From NCBI RefSeq assembly GCF_003573695.1, contig NC_039365.1:79127082-79191081 (forward strand): a DNA stretch of 64,000 bases, written 5' to 3'. The stretch is from Papaver somniferum. Lineage: Eukaryota > Streptophyta > Magnoliopsida > Ranunculales > Papaveraceae. A model generated the notes under the pieces. It was not told the DNA's origin and ran no database searches. It saw only the letters and a list, made by a program, of their open reading frames with translations. Made by a program: the position numbers and the translations under genes. Below, piece by piece: positions 1 to 13,165 of this stretch. Positions within the stretch are counted from its first letter, which is position 1. Every line of letters starts with the position of its first letter.

Positions 1-1811
1 TAATTGTATAAGGTCTATTTTGAATAAAACTATCTATTATTTTATGATTTTTCTTGTGATAGTTTTCAATTACATAGCCTGTGCTTGAATGCTTTATTTT
101 ATTGCTATGTGTTTATGGGATGTTTGATTTCGGTTTTCATAACCTTAATATTCGATCTCATATTGTGTGAACCTTTATGGTTTGGGTAACTTTTTGATTT
201 AGCGGGATTGATTTCTAGCCCATGATGGTAGGCTTTATCAAAGGATCATAAGGGGTTCCGATTGAAACTCATGTATGAAAAAATCACAATATGTTGAATC
301 GTTTTTGGTTTAGCATAAAAGCATATGTGTTTCTGGTTTTCAACTTTTGCATCGCATTAGTTAAAACCGATTTTCAAACTTTCTCTGGTAAAGGTTTCCT
401 TTTGTTGTTGTTCTTTTGTCTTGCAAGAGGATGACAACACAACGGGGTATAGTTCTATGTGAACTTGCGCTTAATGATATATCTTTCTTGGGTGAAGAGG
501 ATGCGGAATTTGAGGTAACGAATTTGTTAGTTAATTGTTTTCATGTTTAAGAAAAGCCTGATTTTATTGCTATATTTTGCTTTTGCTTAACAAAATTTCG
601 GCATAATTGATGTTTATTCCATTATTTGCGTATGGATGTGTGTGTGATTCAATTGTTTCCGTTTAAGAAAAACTATTGTTATTTTGCTTTATTGTTTGGT
701 ATCAATTGTTTAGGCTTAACGAAATTTTGGTGCAATTACGGTACTTTAATGTCTATGTTTGTTTCAATTGCAAGTTGATTTATTTGGTTTGTATGAATTG
801 TTTATGGCTTAACAAAAAGGTTTTCGGGATCAATTGTTTAGGTTGAGATAAATAATTATGCAAGTTGATTTATTTGGTTTGTATGAATTGTTTATGGCTT
901 AACAAAAAGGTTTTCGAGATCAATTGTTTAGTCCAATTCGATTCTGGATAAGAGAAACTAAGTTAATTCTGATCTTAGTTAGACTTATCAAAATGGAGGA
1001 TTCGGTTATTCAAGTCTAATCGAATTCCTTAACAAGAAATACTAGTTAACTAACCCAGTACTTGTCTTGTTTAAAGTGAAAGGTCTAAGTTATTGTTCGA
1101 ATAATTAGAACTTGATGAGAAAAATATAGTTAATTCTGATATTTATTTTGGTCTTATCAAACAAGCGATTGTATTTGTACAATCGGTTTAGAAAAAGAAC
1201 TAAGGTGCTTAGTCAATTTTTAATTTTCTAAACTATTAGGAAAAATTGCTTCGGGAAATTGTTTCCTTGGTAACAATATCAAAACAAAATTACTTTGTAG
1301 TTTCGGTTTTGATATTGGTTATCTAAAATGGTATGTGGAACCCTCGTGCTTAACTCTTATAGGTTGCAAGTCTTTTAAGATTTGTAAGATCCTTTCGCTT
1401 TGTCCTTTATTTGCTCGTACCGTTTTCATTTTGTGACAAAAAGGGGAGAAATATATGGAGTAAACAAGTGATTTGGTATCACTAAGGAAAGGACACATGT
1501 GCTTAAACATTATATCTAACGAAAGAGTAAAGCATAGAATAAGGGGGAGTAACATATCATATTGATACTTGTGGTTACCTTAACTACAAATGGAATAACA
1601 AAGACGTGCGGATTGAAAATCTACCTATCTTACCTTTAGGGGGAGTATTAGATTTTTTATTATAATGTCAACAACAACATTTGTGGATTGAATGTATACA
1701 GGTTATTGTGTTGTTGAAACTTGGAATCAAGCGTATGTATAACGAATTCTTGTAGTTTGTTTATCCATATGATGTAAGAGTTTTGTCACTAAAATTGTCA
1801 AAGGCGGAGAT
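1..1811 (+). mobile_element. Family A internal region, 3' non-coding part (5' end outside window)
   Basis: This stretch aligns by eye with the segments upstream of the other A LTRs, for example 36750-38482 and 43470-45202. It shares words such as GGGATGTTTGATTTC and TTTAGGCTTA. It holds no credible ORF. It contains repeated polypurine motifs near 1440, 1551 and 1639, and a final mutated one (AAAGGCGGAGA) just before the LTR. Several such motifs ahead of the 3' LTR are typical of Sirevirus copia elements. The small reverse-strand ORF at 1319-1555 lies in this non-coding region and is taken as chance. Confidence 0.75.
771..930 (+). repeat. 90-bp tandem duplication
   Basis: A segment of about 70 bp beginning CAAGTTGATTTATTTGG at 771 recurs at 861 with one or two changes. 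It lies in the non-coding tail of the first A unit. The comparable segment near 48127 has one copy only, so the duplication is private to this unit. Confidence 0.8.
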
Positions 1812-3696
1812 TGTTAGAGCATGGCTCGGCTGAACCCACCAAGCGTTGGTATGTCAAGTTTGGTTGTCATATTTTAGTGAACTAAAACTCATTTAAAGAG
1901 TCGCTGGATTATTTACTAGAGTCGACTTCGTATAGGTTAGCTAGAAAGTTATTAGGATATGAGACTTACAAGTATTACTCGAAGACTTGAAGAATGTGAA
2001 GAAGTAAAGAGCTACATCGACGACATCATCCTTCCTCTTGAGGTTAGTAATATTTTGACTTGAACTATTTTATTCCTATCGTATCTTTCAAGTCGTGCTA
2101 TATTGGAAACATAACTGCGAAGCTGTGAATGATTATACTCTAGTTAGACGTAGTATTAAGGAATTATAATGTGAAGTATAACGCCTATCTTTTGAGCTTC
2201 GTATATAAGTTATCGACATAACCGTATGGATGCTATTATGATTATGTATGGGTATGGGTGAAGATGTCGTCCTATGAAACAATGTTTTACATTCATTTAA
2301 AAGAAGTACAATTCATAAACTTGTTTTATGAATCTAATGGGAAATCGCTAGGCTTATTGGTATTGTTATTCATTACCAATATGTGTTTTTAGTATAACCT
2401 CTCATAACTTGTTTATGTATCTTGGCAAAACTATTCACAATGGCTGACTTTTGCATTGGTATGACTTTTATTGGTGAAACTGATCCTAAGTAATCACCTG
2501 AGATGGTATGATCGATATTTGTAATTGGCGTGACCATTCCTAGTCATTGGGTAACCGATCCTAGAACTTGGTTGGGACTAATCACAAGATGTGTAATCGA
2601 TCATTATAGTAGGTTAACAAGTTTTAGTAATTGGTGTGACCGATCCTATAACTTGTGCAACCGATCACAAGTAAGTACCATAAATAAGTGGTAACCGATC
2701 CTGATACTTAGTTAACAATATTTTGGAAACTAATGTGACCGATGCTAGTAGCCACTTGGAGGTAGAACCGAAACTTGTTTTGGTAGAACTATTAAACCCA
2801 TGAATGGTGATTGAATGTTTTTGATCAATCACATAGTTCTTGGAAATCAGATGAACCAATTCTAAACACGTTAGGAAGTGTGGCAAATCGCTTCCAAGAT
2901 TGTAAATATTAAAAATCATTTACAAAGTAAAGATGTCGACATACTTTGAACATGTGCAGTAACTATTATATTTTATTGTTCAAAGATATTCCTTAATAAC
3001 TAAAGGAGAATGTCGGATCGAAATAAATTGAGAATCTTTTTATTAAGGTTTTTAGTTTTATATGCTTTTAATTTCCAGCAATTAAAATGCATATCTTTAG
3101 AAAATAAAAATTTGTGATGTGCATTTACTAATTAGAGATTTTCTACTGAGATTTCGGTCAATATCTGGACATAGCATTTCAAGGAATTATGAAAACCGAA
3201 TTTGGAAATATATTGCATTTCTTGAGAATATTTTCAGTTTTGGAAATTCCTTGGTGTCCAAACTTCCTTGGTCTATAAATATTGAAGTTTGCATTTCAAG
3301 CAAACTAATCCTCAAAGCCAGCAAAACTACCTAGTTGTGTTGTTACTGGTGGAGCCGTCTATTCGGAGAGGAAAGTACCCTAATTAGGTGAAATCTCTTA
3401 CGACCGCTCGTTTTAAAGACTTCTTTGGGATTGGGAAGCTCTACGAGTACCGTTGGTGGGAAATTAGATAATTGCAGTTTATTATTAGTTTTCAATTGAT
3501 TTGATTGACTAACGGTTGTTGAACTTTGATTGCACCTAGTTTATTTATGCTTGAGAATCTTCTCTTATGATATAAGATTCACTCAAACTAGATCGAAGTT
3601 TCGACGGGGATCTTTAGACTGTTTGTATATCTAAATATGCATTGTGATAATCCATTGTTAACAGACTCCGTTCTGTGTGTGATTGATCACAAGAGA
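1812..3696 (+). mobile_element. LTR A-1, 3'-truncated
   Basis: It starts TGTTAGAGC directly after a polypurine tract, as at 38483, 45203 and 49027. It carries a TATA box (CTATAAATA near 3281). Homology to LTR A-3 runs to GATCACAAGAGA and stops at 3696, so about 0.9 kb of the 3' end and the primer-binding site are missing. The next bases lead into gag-like sequence. By sequence it belongs with LTR A-5 (49027) in a subgroup distinct from A-2, A-3 and A-4. Confidence 0.8.
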
Positions 3697-3704
3697 CACG
3701 TCCT

Positions 3705-4700
3705 ATGACTCTAACTAATGATGTTGTTGTGATTTCTTATGATAATGAGGAAACTAAAAGTCCTTGCTCGACTTTTATGGACTGTGATAAAACCGGTTTA
3801 GTCACATCTGAAACAGATCAAGATGATGGTAGTTTTCCCAACTACATCAAGTCAGAAGAGGATGAAAAACCATCTTCTACATCTACTGATGATCAGACGA
3901 AATCTTGTCCAAAAGGAAACTTTGAACCGATTACGTAAGCATGATCTTAAGGAATATAACTTTCAGTCACTTGACAGGAAACTTATACTTCTTCAAAATA
4001 CGGTGGTAAAATTTTGAAGGAAGTTTCTTGTCTTAGAAAACTGAAAGACCATTCCTCAGTAGAAAGACAAAATATACCATTACCCGATAAAATCAACTCA
4101 AAAGAATCAGAAGAAAGAGTTGATAATCGCTTCTGGAAAAAGGTTCCTCCTCACCCATATCGAAACAATTCTTGTTTTGAAGAAGAATGATTCCAGGAGA
4201 AAGGGAAAGAGAGAATCACTGCCAAAGGAAACAATCAGGAATTTCCGATAATTGTTTCAGATAATCATACTGATGTGCATCATAAGGAAATCCTTAGAAT
4301 GATAAAATCATATGAAAATCTCATTAATATAATTAAGAGAGATTTATTCTTCTCTAAAATTTCTCACGTCAGTACAACTTCTCCACGTGAACATACTTTT
4401 AGATCAAGGAAGGATCATCTTCTTGGGAGAACATATTTTGGGCAAAAATTCCCAAAGAGAAACATGAACTATGTTTCTGATACACGATGTAAGCTAGAAA
4501 AAGCTTACTCCGATACAACCTAGTTGTATGGAGATTGTGCATACCCATCCTATTCGTGCTCATTATTTTAGATGGGAAAAACACATAAAAATGAAGGGAA
4601 CATGTTCATGGTAGATTCTATCTTCAGTAATAAGAGATATTTAAAGAATATCTCCCTTTCAATAAAAAGAGAAGTTCGAAAATTACTCTGTGTGGTTTCA
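3705..4700 (+). pseudogene. Gag-like remnant of second A unit, 5' part
   Basis: The longest open piece starts at ATG 3705 (77 codons, acidic, rich in Asp, Glu, Ser and Thr) and ends in a stop. Further fragments follow in other frames, including a basic stretch at 4275-4523. The fragment ends in the same ACAACCTAGTTGT context that closes gag at 6050, 36484 and 43171. A second, more typical gag tail follows at 4792-6050, so this looks like a diverged gag copy fused upstream of another. I see no enzyme motif. It is assigned by position and by the shared end, not by a recognised domain. Confidence 0.45.
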
Positions 4701-4791
4701 GAAACCTTGTCTTTTTTCTGAACTAAATATATTCTTATCTAAATAAGAAAAAATTTCTCTTAGGTATTTTGTCTTTCCTTGGTAAAACACT

Positions 4792-6050
4792 TTGTTAAGC
4801 TTGTCTCCTATAACTCGCAGTGTAACAAGGAGTAATAAAAGGGAAGCACAAAAGGTGAGAAACTGTCAAGGATTCGTCTCAAAACGAAGAATCAGGAAGA
4901 TTGTCTCTAGAATCGTATCTGATCATAACTCTGATAGATCTCAAGAAGAGTCATGTCTTTTTTCTTTCAATAATTCAGATCTTACCAAGTGATTTCCTGC
5001 AGATGGTATGTGTGAAGTTATGCATGGGTTTGAAGAACTCATAGGAATCTTTTTATTTTGGTTCAAGATCGTGATGGACTAAAAGTTAAAATAAAAGAGA
5101 TGAAAAATGAGCTTGCAGACTTGAAGCTTCAAATTGAAAATCTTAAGAAACAAGAAGTGGTTGCAGACAAGTCTCTTGAGACATGCTGTAATACTTAATC
5201 TAGAAAAATAGACATCAGTTTTTGTTCAACCAGTATCAATCAAAGAGAGCACTTCTGCTAATGTCAAGAAAGCAACAACGTTGAACAAGGATAAAAAGAA
5301 GAAGAAGAAAACTCGTCGAGCTCCAATGTAAGAGGATCCACAAAAAGGTAACACTAAAACTCATACTTCATATATTTATACTAAGAATTGTTATTATTGT
5401 GGTAATAAAGGACACTTGCAATGGGATGCAAATTTCGTAAGATGCAAGATGCATTTTCTTTTGTATAAAACGAATTGGCTAAGTTTTCTCCACATAAGAA
5501 CTCAGATTGTTATTATCCTAAGTTTAGGAAAAATAATTATTATAATGATAGTTCAAATTTTGCATATCACTCGACAAGGTCATCTCATAAAAGACCCGAA
5601 TATAGAAAGAGAGATAACTTTGTAAATGCAAAGACAAGATCTGATGTTCCAAATTGGAGGAGAAAGGGTGTTTCACAAAATATTCAAAAGGACAATGATC
5701 CTAATGGTATTATGAAGGAGAAAGTTGGTCCTGCGAAACCTAACTCTAAATGGGTTCCTAAGTCCTCCATAGCCAAGAAGGGACCAAAAGTTAGTCACAA
5801 GAATGACTCTCATCTGTTAATTGTTGGTGACAATAATTACAAGAGTTTTCTTGAAAGACTAAAAAGAGACATCATATATGAATTCTATTGCACTAGTGGA
5901 CGTTGTGATAATGACACTCTTCATCACAACTCAAAGAAGAAAAACAAGAGATGGAACAAGAGAAAACAAACCAAGCAAGAGGTCAAGAATGATGATTCGG
6001 TCTTAGTCACTCGTGACGAAAAATACAAGGATCAACTTAACACAACCTAG
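4792..6050 (+). pseudogene. gag: Sirevirus-like gag, C-terminal half (decayed)
   Basis: Gag packages retroelement RNA into virus-like particles. A Lys/Arg-rich stretch near 5300 precedes a CCHC-type knuckle at about 5388 (CYYCGNKGH). A missing G after the His-Leu-Gln-Trp shifts the frame before the last Cys. From 5475 a 191-codon frame stays open to 6050. It carries the basic tail seen in the other copies, including KPNSKWVPKS, a motif common at the end of plant copia gag proteins. Upstream, near 5190, the frame has stops. No protease, integrase or reverse transcriptase follows. Homology to the gags at 35850 and 41372 is clear; activity is very unlikely. Confidence 0.75.
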
Positions 6051-8083
6051 TTGTGTTAGAATGTGCATGCTCACCATTAATGATCAATATTTTCAAATGT
6101 AAGGAAGCACTTAAAACTGAGCACATGATCTCCGATTTTTTATGACTAATTAACATCTTTAGGGAGATTTATTTTCTTCGATACTCTTAACTTCTCTATC
6201 TATTTTTTACTTTTGATAGAAACGGTAATTTGAGTTGATGATGTTGATATCTACTGATCATATATATGTAGCTCTTGCTTTTGTGGTTTGACCGATTCCT
6301 AGAAGAAAATTCATATGAATGAATGTTTATATTCTTGCTTTGAATATTCAGTTTATGGGATGTTTGATTTTGGTTTTACTACCTTAATATTCAATCTCAT
6401 ATATTGTGAACCCTTGTGGTTTGGGTGACATTTTGATTTAGCAGGATTAAGTTCTAGTCCATGTTGGTAGGCTTTATCAAAGAATCATGAGGGGTTCTGG
6501 TAGAAACAATATGTGAAAAATTCACAATATGTTTAATCGGTTTTGGTTTATCATAAAAGCATATGTGTTTCGACGGTTTTCAACTTTTGCTTGCAATTGT
6601 TAAAGCCGATTTTCAACCTTTCTCTGGTAAAGGTTGGTTGTTGTTATTCTTTTTTTTATGCATAAAGATGACAACATGATGATATTTCGATATCAATTCT
6701 CCCTGGACGAAGATGCAAACATATTGGAGAAGTGGATGCGAAATTTGAGGTAACAATCTTGTTAGTTAATTGTTTTCCGGTTTAAGAAAAGCCTGAGTTT
6801 ATATCATATATATTTATTGCTTTTGATTAATAAAACTTCGGTATAATTGATGTTTATTCCATGATGTGTGTGTGGATGTGTGTGTGATTCAATTGGTTCC
6901 GGTTAAGAAAAACTATTGTTATCTTGCTTTATTGTGTGGTATCAATTGTTTAGGCTTACAAAATTTCGGTACAATTGATGTTGTGTGTGATTCAATTGGT
7001 TCTGGTTAAGAAAAACTATTGCTATCTTGCGTTTGTATAGTATCAATTGTTTAGGCTTACAAACAATTTCGGTGCAATTGCGGTGATTTTAATGTCTATG
7101 TTGTTTTCAATTGCTTCCGGTTGAGGTGAATAATTATGCAAGTTTATTTATGTTAGTTTGTATGAATTACTTATGGATTAACGAAATAAAAGGTGTATGG
7201 GATGAGTTGTTTAGTCCAATTCGATTCCGGATAAGTGAAACTAAGTTAATTCTGATCTTAGTTAGACTTATCAAAGTGAGGTTTCGGTTATTCAAGTCTA
7301 ATCGAATGCCTTAACAAGAAATGCTAGTTAACTAAACTAGTACTTGTCTTGTTTAAAATTGAAAGGTCTAAGTTATGGATAATTAGAACCTGATGAGAAA
7401 AATAGAGTTATCTTTATTTTAGTCTTATTGAATTAAGCGGTTGTTTTTGAACAATCGGTTTAGCAAAAGGACTAAGGTGCTTAGTTGATTTGTGTTTTGC
7501 TAAACTAAAGTGGAAAATTTGTTTCAGAAAATTGTTTCCTTGGTAAATATCAAAATAAAACTACTTGTAGTTTCGGTTTTGATATTGGTTATCAGAACAT
7601 GATATGTGGAACCCTCGTGCCTAACTCTACAGGTTGCAAACCTATTGAGATTTGTAAGATTCTTTTCGTGTTGTCCTTTATTTTTTCGTTTCTTTGTCAT
7701 TTTTGTGACAAAAAGGGGAAGAAATATATGGAGTAAATAGGTGATACTGGATTTGATTTTATATTGATTGGTATCGCTAAGGAAAAGAAAAGTGGTGCTT
7801 GAACGTTTATCTAACGAAAGAGTGAAAGCACGAACTAAGGGTGAGTAACATGTCATATGAATTGGTATAACAAAGATGTGTAGATTGAATATCTACTTAT
7901 CTTCCTTAGGGGAAGTATTAGCTTTGTTATTATAATGTCAACATCGGCATGTTCAAGGATTGAATGTAAGCAGTTTACTATGTTGTTGGATTCGGGAATC
8001 AAGCGTATGTGTAATGAATTCTTGTAATTTGTTTATCCATATGATGTAAGAGTTTTGTCACTAAAATTGACAAAGGGGGAGAT
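6051..8083 (+). mobile_element. Second A unit, 3' non-coding region with PPT
   Basis: About 2 kb without a credible gene lies between the gag stop and the LTR. It repeats the layout of the other units, with duplicated blocks around TATCAATTGTTTAGGCTTAC at about 6950 and 7040. Polypurine motifs occur near 7713, 7905 and 8072; the last, CAAAGGGGGAGA, abuts the LTR. The reverse-strand 110-codon ORF at 7524-7856 lies in this conserved non-coding block and is taken as chance. Confidence 0.75.
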
Positions 8084-8711
8084 TTTTAGAGCATTTCTCG
8101 GTTGAACCCACCAAGCATTGATATGTCAAGTTTGGTTGTTATATTTTAGTGAATCAAAACTCATGTTAAGAGTCGCTTGATTATGTACTAGAGTCAACTT
8201 CGTATAGGTTAGCTTGAAAGTATTAGGATATGAGACATTATAAGTATTGCGAAGACTTGAAGATGTGAAGAAGCAAGGAGCTAAAACGACAACAATCATC
8301 CTTCCACTTGAGGTTAGTGATATTTGACTTGGAACTGTTTCATTCCCTAACTATCTTTCAAGTCGTTCATATTGAAAACATAACTACGAAGCATATTTGA
8401 ACTCTAGATAGACATAGTATTAAGGAATACAATACGAGGTTTATTACTTAACCATTAAACTTTGTAGATAAAACATCACCATAATCATTTGAATGCTATT
8501 GTGATTATGTATGGTTATGAGGTGAGGATTTCATCCTAGGGAACAATGTTTTACATGTGTTCTAAGGAAGTAAGTTCATAAACTTTTTTGTGAACCGAAA
8601 AGGAAATTGCAAGGTGTTATTGGTTTTGTTATTCATTGCATATCTTATGAACAACCAATATGTGTGATTGAGTATAGCCGCTCACAACTTGTTTATGTTC
8701 TTGATAGAACT

Positions 8712-11150
8712 TGTTAGAGCATTGCTCGGTTGAACTCGCATGCGTTGCTATCTCAAGCATGTTTGTCAATGTTAGTGATCAAAACTATAAGTCTTGATTT
8801 CTAGTCTATTATAGCTAAGTGTTGGACTAGGATAAAAAGTGTAGTTGAGATCAAGGACTTCATGGCGATTCATCATACAAGTAGAAGAACTACTCAAGGA
8901 ACCGGTGAAACTTCTCGACAAAAAGGTATGTGAAGACTTGAACTTATCTATCACTCAAAAGTCTATCTACTCTATCTCCTATTATTTGAGACAAGAAGTC
9001 GTATGCTATATATATAGACTTTGATTATACACATTTGGTATTTCGAGCCGAGTATACCTCGCCTATCTATATATCGAAATATGAGTTGGTAAGCTTTTCG
9101 CTTTAACCAAGTTTATCTTTACCATGTGACAAAATTCATGATATGTTTCAATCATCTTGAAAATTTATTTGACGAGAAATGGTGTAACAACTATATAACG
9201 TGCTCTAAGAATTTTTCAATGATTGAAATGAGAGTTTAGGTTACATAACCAATGGTGGACATAAGCATTGTTGTGGAAACACATTTATGTATAAGTCATA
9301 TTCCTTGAACCAAAGTTTGCGAACTTTGTTGATCAAGAGAACCAGAAGAATGCCATGAGCCAAGTACGCGAACTGCCGAAGTTCTCAAACCCGAGAATTT
9401 TTGTTGGAGTTGGCAAACTACTTGCTGAAACTAAGTCCGCGAACCGGCGAAGTTCTCATACCCGAGAATTTCCGATGGAGTTTGTAAACTCTGCCCGGTA
9501 ACTTAAGTCCGTGAACCTAATATGCGAACTTGAGAAGGTTATATATCTAAAGATGATTTCTGAACTTAAACTTAAAAAGACTAAGGAATGAAGTTTTCAA
9601 ACCGTGGCTATAAAAGTTCATGAACCGATTCAAGTGAATCAAATTATCTTTGCTTGAATTGTGTCTTGTGTAGTACATGAGATTTCCTTGCAATTGAACA
9701 ACTCTGTAACTAGTTCATTTGAAATCATTTGAACTAGTTATGGTGAAGAAGAACGTGGTTGATATGAAATGCTCATATGGCTAACCATTTGGTTAACTAT
9801 TGTTGAACCAACAAGTATATACGTTTGGGTACGGTTAACAAACCTAGAAGCGTGCATTGTCAAGTGTGTGTAACAAGCTAAGTTTACGATCTAACGGTTG
9901 AGAAATATTAGATTGAATCTAAATCAGGTTTTCATATAACGGTGGATATTGATTTCTTTGTTACCAAGGTAACTTAATTGCAAACCCTTATTTGAAAGAT
10001 TATATAAGGGGAACTCTAGTATCTGTCCAAAACTAATCCCCACACCTCAGTGTGATACTAGTTTGCATACTAGAGTCGATTCTACTTTAACCTTTGGTTT
10101 TCTTCTTCTAAAACCAGGTTAACGACTTTAAGACTTCATTGGGATTGTGAAGCCAGGCCGATACTAATTTTATCGTAGTTGTGTGATCTGATCTTGCATC
10201 TTCTACCGCACGAGTACAATCAGATTGATTGTCTTGAGATTGATATCTTCGATAGGAAAGATATAAAAAGTAATCACAAATATTTTGTCTCATTGTTTGT
10301 GATTCCGCAACATCTTGTTTCACTACCATACGATTAAGATTTTTGTGAGGTGATTGGTCACTCTAGGTTGTTCTTCAGGAATATAAGACCGGAATATCAA
10401 TTGGTTCCTATTCACCTTGATTATTATCAAAAGACGGAACAAAACCTTTTAGGGTTTATCTGTAGGAGACAGATTGATCCTTTGATAGACTTGTCTGTGT
10501 GAGATTGATTTGTTTATTGTCAAGTCTTCGACTTTGGGTCGTAGCAACTCTTATTTGTGGGTGAGATTAGCTAAGGGAATCAAGTGCGCAGTATCCTGCT
10601 GGGATCAGAGGCGTAGGGAGTACAACTGTACCTTGGATCAGCGGGAGACTGATTGGGGTTCAACTACAATCTAGTCCGAAGTTATCTTGGAGTAGGCTAA
10701 TGTCTGTAGCGGCTTAATACAGTGTGTGTTCAATCTGGACTAGGTCCCGGGGTTTTTCTGCATTTGCGGTTTCCTCGTTAACAAAATTTCTGGTGTTTGT
10801 GTTATTTCAATTTCCGCATTATATTGTTTTATCTTTATAATTGAAATAATACAGGTTGTGCGTTAAATCAATCAATTGGAAATCCGACCTTTGGTTGTTG
10901 ATTGATATTGATTGATCCTTGGATATTGGTCTTTGGTACTATCCAAGTTATTCCTTGTATTTGATTTGAACTCGCAGTTCTTGCTTGAGTAAATCAAATC
11001 AAGAAGAGAGATATAAACTCGTTGATATACTTTTAATTGATTGAGTCTTTTTGATTCTCTTAAAAGTATATCCGAGTTTGTCCATACAGATTGCTAAGCG
11101 AAATATTGGGTGGTGTTGTCAGAACCCCCCCCCCCCCCCCCCCCCCCCCA
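8712..11150 (+). mobile_element. Solo LTR B1
   Basis: It is a 2439-bp LTR starting TGTTAGAGCATTGCTCGG and ending in a long C run plus A. It is flanked by GAACT (8707-8711) and GAATT (11151-11155), a 5-bp TSD with one mismatch; removing it restores the LTR A sequence. It has a TATA-like TATATAAGG near 9999. It matches the - strand LTR at 60849-63441 and the + strand copy at 50745-57605. No internal region is present, so it is a solo LTR. Confidence 0.85.
11125..11149 (+). repeat. Poly(C) run of 25
   Basis: Twenty-five consecutive C residues sit at the very 3' end of solo LTR B1. The corresponding end of B2 (about 57591) has only five C residues followed by GCTTTTTCA. The length may be real slippage or an assembly artefact. 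Confidence 0.9.
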
Positions 11151-12097
11151 GAATTATTCACAAAGGCCTGACTTATGTCTTGGTATGACTTTTATTAGTG
11201 AAACCAATCTTAAGTAATCACCTGAGATGTTATGATCGGGTTTGTGTTATGTCTGACCAAATTTGGGAAAGGAGTACCGATCCTAGTAAGAGGTGCAGTA
11301 CATCATAAAGGGGAACTGATCCTTGTATGAGGTGCAGCAAGGTTTATAGCAGAAAGGGGAACCGATCCTATGGACATGTGCAACACGTTTTTAGGCAAAG
11401 AGGAAACGATCCTATGGACATGTACAACACATATAAGTTAGATACCATATATGTGGGGGAACCGATCCTAGTACCTAGTCAATCGATTTTTGGAAAGCTA
11501 GTGTGACTATGCACAATACTCACATAGAGGTAGAACAGAAACTTGTTTTGGTAGAACCGTTAAACCCATGATTGTGATTGAATATTTTTTTGATCAATCA
11601 CATAGTTCTTGAAAGTCAGATGAACTAATTCTAAACTTGTTTGGAAGTGTGGCAAATCTATTTCAAAGTTGTAAGTGTGAAGTCGACATACTTTGAACAC
11701 GTGTTGTGAATGTTTATTTCTTTAATTGTTCAAAGTTTTTCCTTAATAGCTAAAGGAAGAAAATCCCAGGATCGAAACATAATTAAGTTAAGAATCTTTT
11801 AATTAAGGTTATTAATTTCATTTTGTAGGGAAATATAACAATTAGTAATGTACATTTACTAATTAGATTTTCCAAGAGATTTCGATTATTATTTTTGGAC
11901 AGAGCATTTCCAGGAATTATGGAAACCGAATTTGTGCTTTAATTAATATCTTGAGAATATTTTCGGTTTTGGAAATTCCTTGGTGTCCAAAATTCCTTGT
12001 CTATAAATACTTGAAGTTTGCCTTTCTAGCAAACTAATCCTTCGTAACAACAGACTTCCTCTTTTGTTGTTATTACTGGTGTAGGCGCCTATTCGGT

Positions 12098-13165
12098 CTT
12101 GTTAATAATGTAGAAACCAATGACGGCTGGAAAATACGTCTACAAAAAAGGTTAGATGAAATTTCCGATGATGATGACTCAGATTTTGAACAAAAAGTAG
12201 AAGAGGATATCTCAGAATACTCTAAACTGATGGAACCTTTGAAAAATGAAAAGCTGAGAACTTTGGATTTTCTTGGTTTTATGACTCCTCTTTGTCGTGA
12301 GAACAAGAAACTGATGAGGGTTTTTCATGGACAACATTGTGGTTCTCGCACCACTAAATATCTTCTTGAAGATCGTACAAACAATCTAAATTTTAAGAAA
12401 TTAGAATGTGAAAATCTTCGAAGAGAAATGATTTTGTCGGAAAAGAAACGTGCTGAATCGGAAGTAATGTTTAATTTTCGACAAATACAGGGTCTTGAAG
12501 AAAAATCCAATGCTAGTCTCTCTCAAACAAAATTGTTAGAGAAAGAGTGTGATGTTTCTCTTGAAAAAATTCACTTGTTGGAAGAGAAACTTGTTGAGTC
12601 TGATGCAAGGATTAACTCTCAATAAAATATTTTTGAATAGAAAGAAGGTGTATATCTCCCACAAGAAAAACTCCTTGAGGCTGATCTAGCCAGTGCTATT
12701 GATAAAATCAAGATTTTGGAAGAAGAAAATTTGGAATTGAAAAAAATCCAATGAAATCACAAACAAGTTAACTTCAATGCTAGAAGCAAGTAGAAATCAT
12801 CGTGACACACGAGGATTGGGCCAGCTATAAGGGAATAGATGCTTCAAATATTAGTAAAGAGGCAAATTTGTTAAAGCTACAAATTCTTCTCAACCAGAGG
12901 CTTCCATTGGTGACAAAGATGCTCATATTTCTTGTAAAGAAGAAAAGTCTGTCAAGCCTAAGAATAATGTTCAACCAGCAGCAATCAAAGAGAGCACTTC
13001 TTCTAATGTCAAGAAAGCAACAAAGTTGAACAAGGATAAGAGGAAGAAGAACAATAAGAAGAAACCTCGTCGATCTCCAATGCAAGAGGATCCACAAAAA
13101 GGTAACACTAAAGCTCATACTTCGTATATTTATACTAAGCACTGTTATTATTGTGGTAATAAAGG
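12098..13165 (+). pseudogene. gag: Sirevirus-like gag, N-terminal part, cut by element D
   Basis: The open frame from 12098 to the stop at 12623-12625 matches the gag at 41372-43171. It has an acidic Asp/Glu run, a conserved FLGFMTPLCRENKK segment and then a Leu/Glu/Lys-rich coiled coil. Several stops and frameshifts follow to 13140. The knuckle start (CYYCGNKG) is present at 13142-13165, where element D interrupts it. The rest of the protein resumes at 35850. The first codons were lost in the deletion joining LTR A-2 to gag. Gag would multimerise around element RNA; this copy cannot be functional. Confidence 0.8.

Larger units (their letters stand above)
8084..12096 (+). mobile_element. LTR A-2, 3'-truncated and split by solo LTR B1
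   Basis: It follows the polypurine tract but begins TTTTAGAGC, so the terminal TG has mutated. The first part runs to 8711. After the B1 insertion it resumes at 11156 with the sequence expected from LTR A-3 near 39110. A TATA box (CTATAAATA) lies near 12001. Homology stops at 12096 (CCTATTCGG) and gag sequence follows directly at 12097. The LTR end, the PBS and the first codons of gag are missing, as they are at 3696. Confidence 0.8.

Noticed and set aside
12825..13142. Reverse-strand ORF of 105 codons
   Set aside because: It lies antisense to the gag coiled-coil and Lys-rich region; its hydrophobic make-up reflects that strand.
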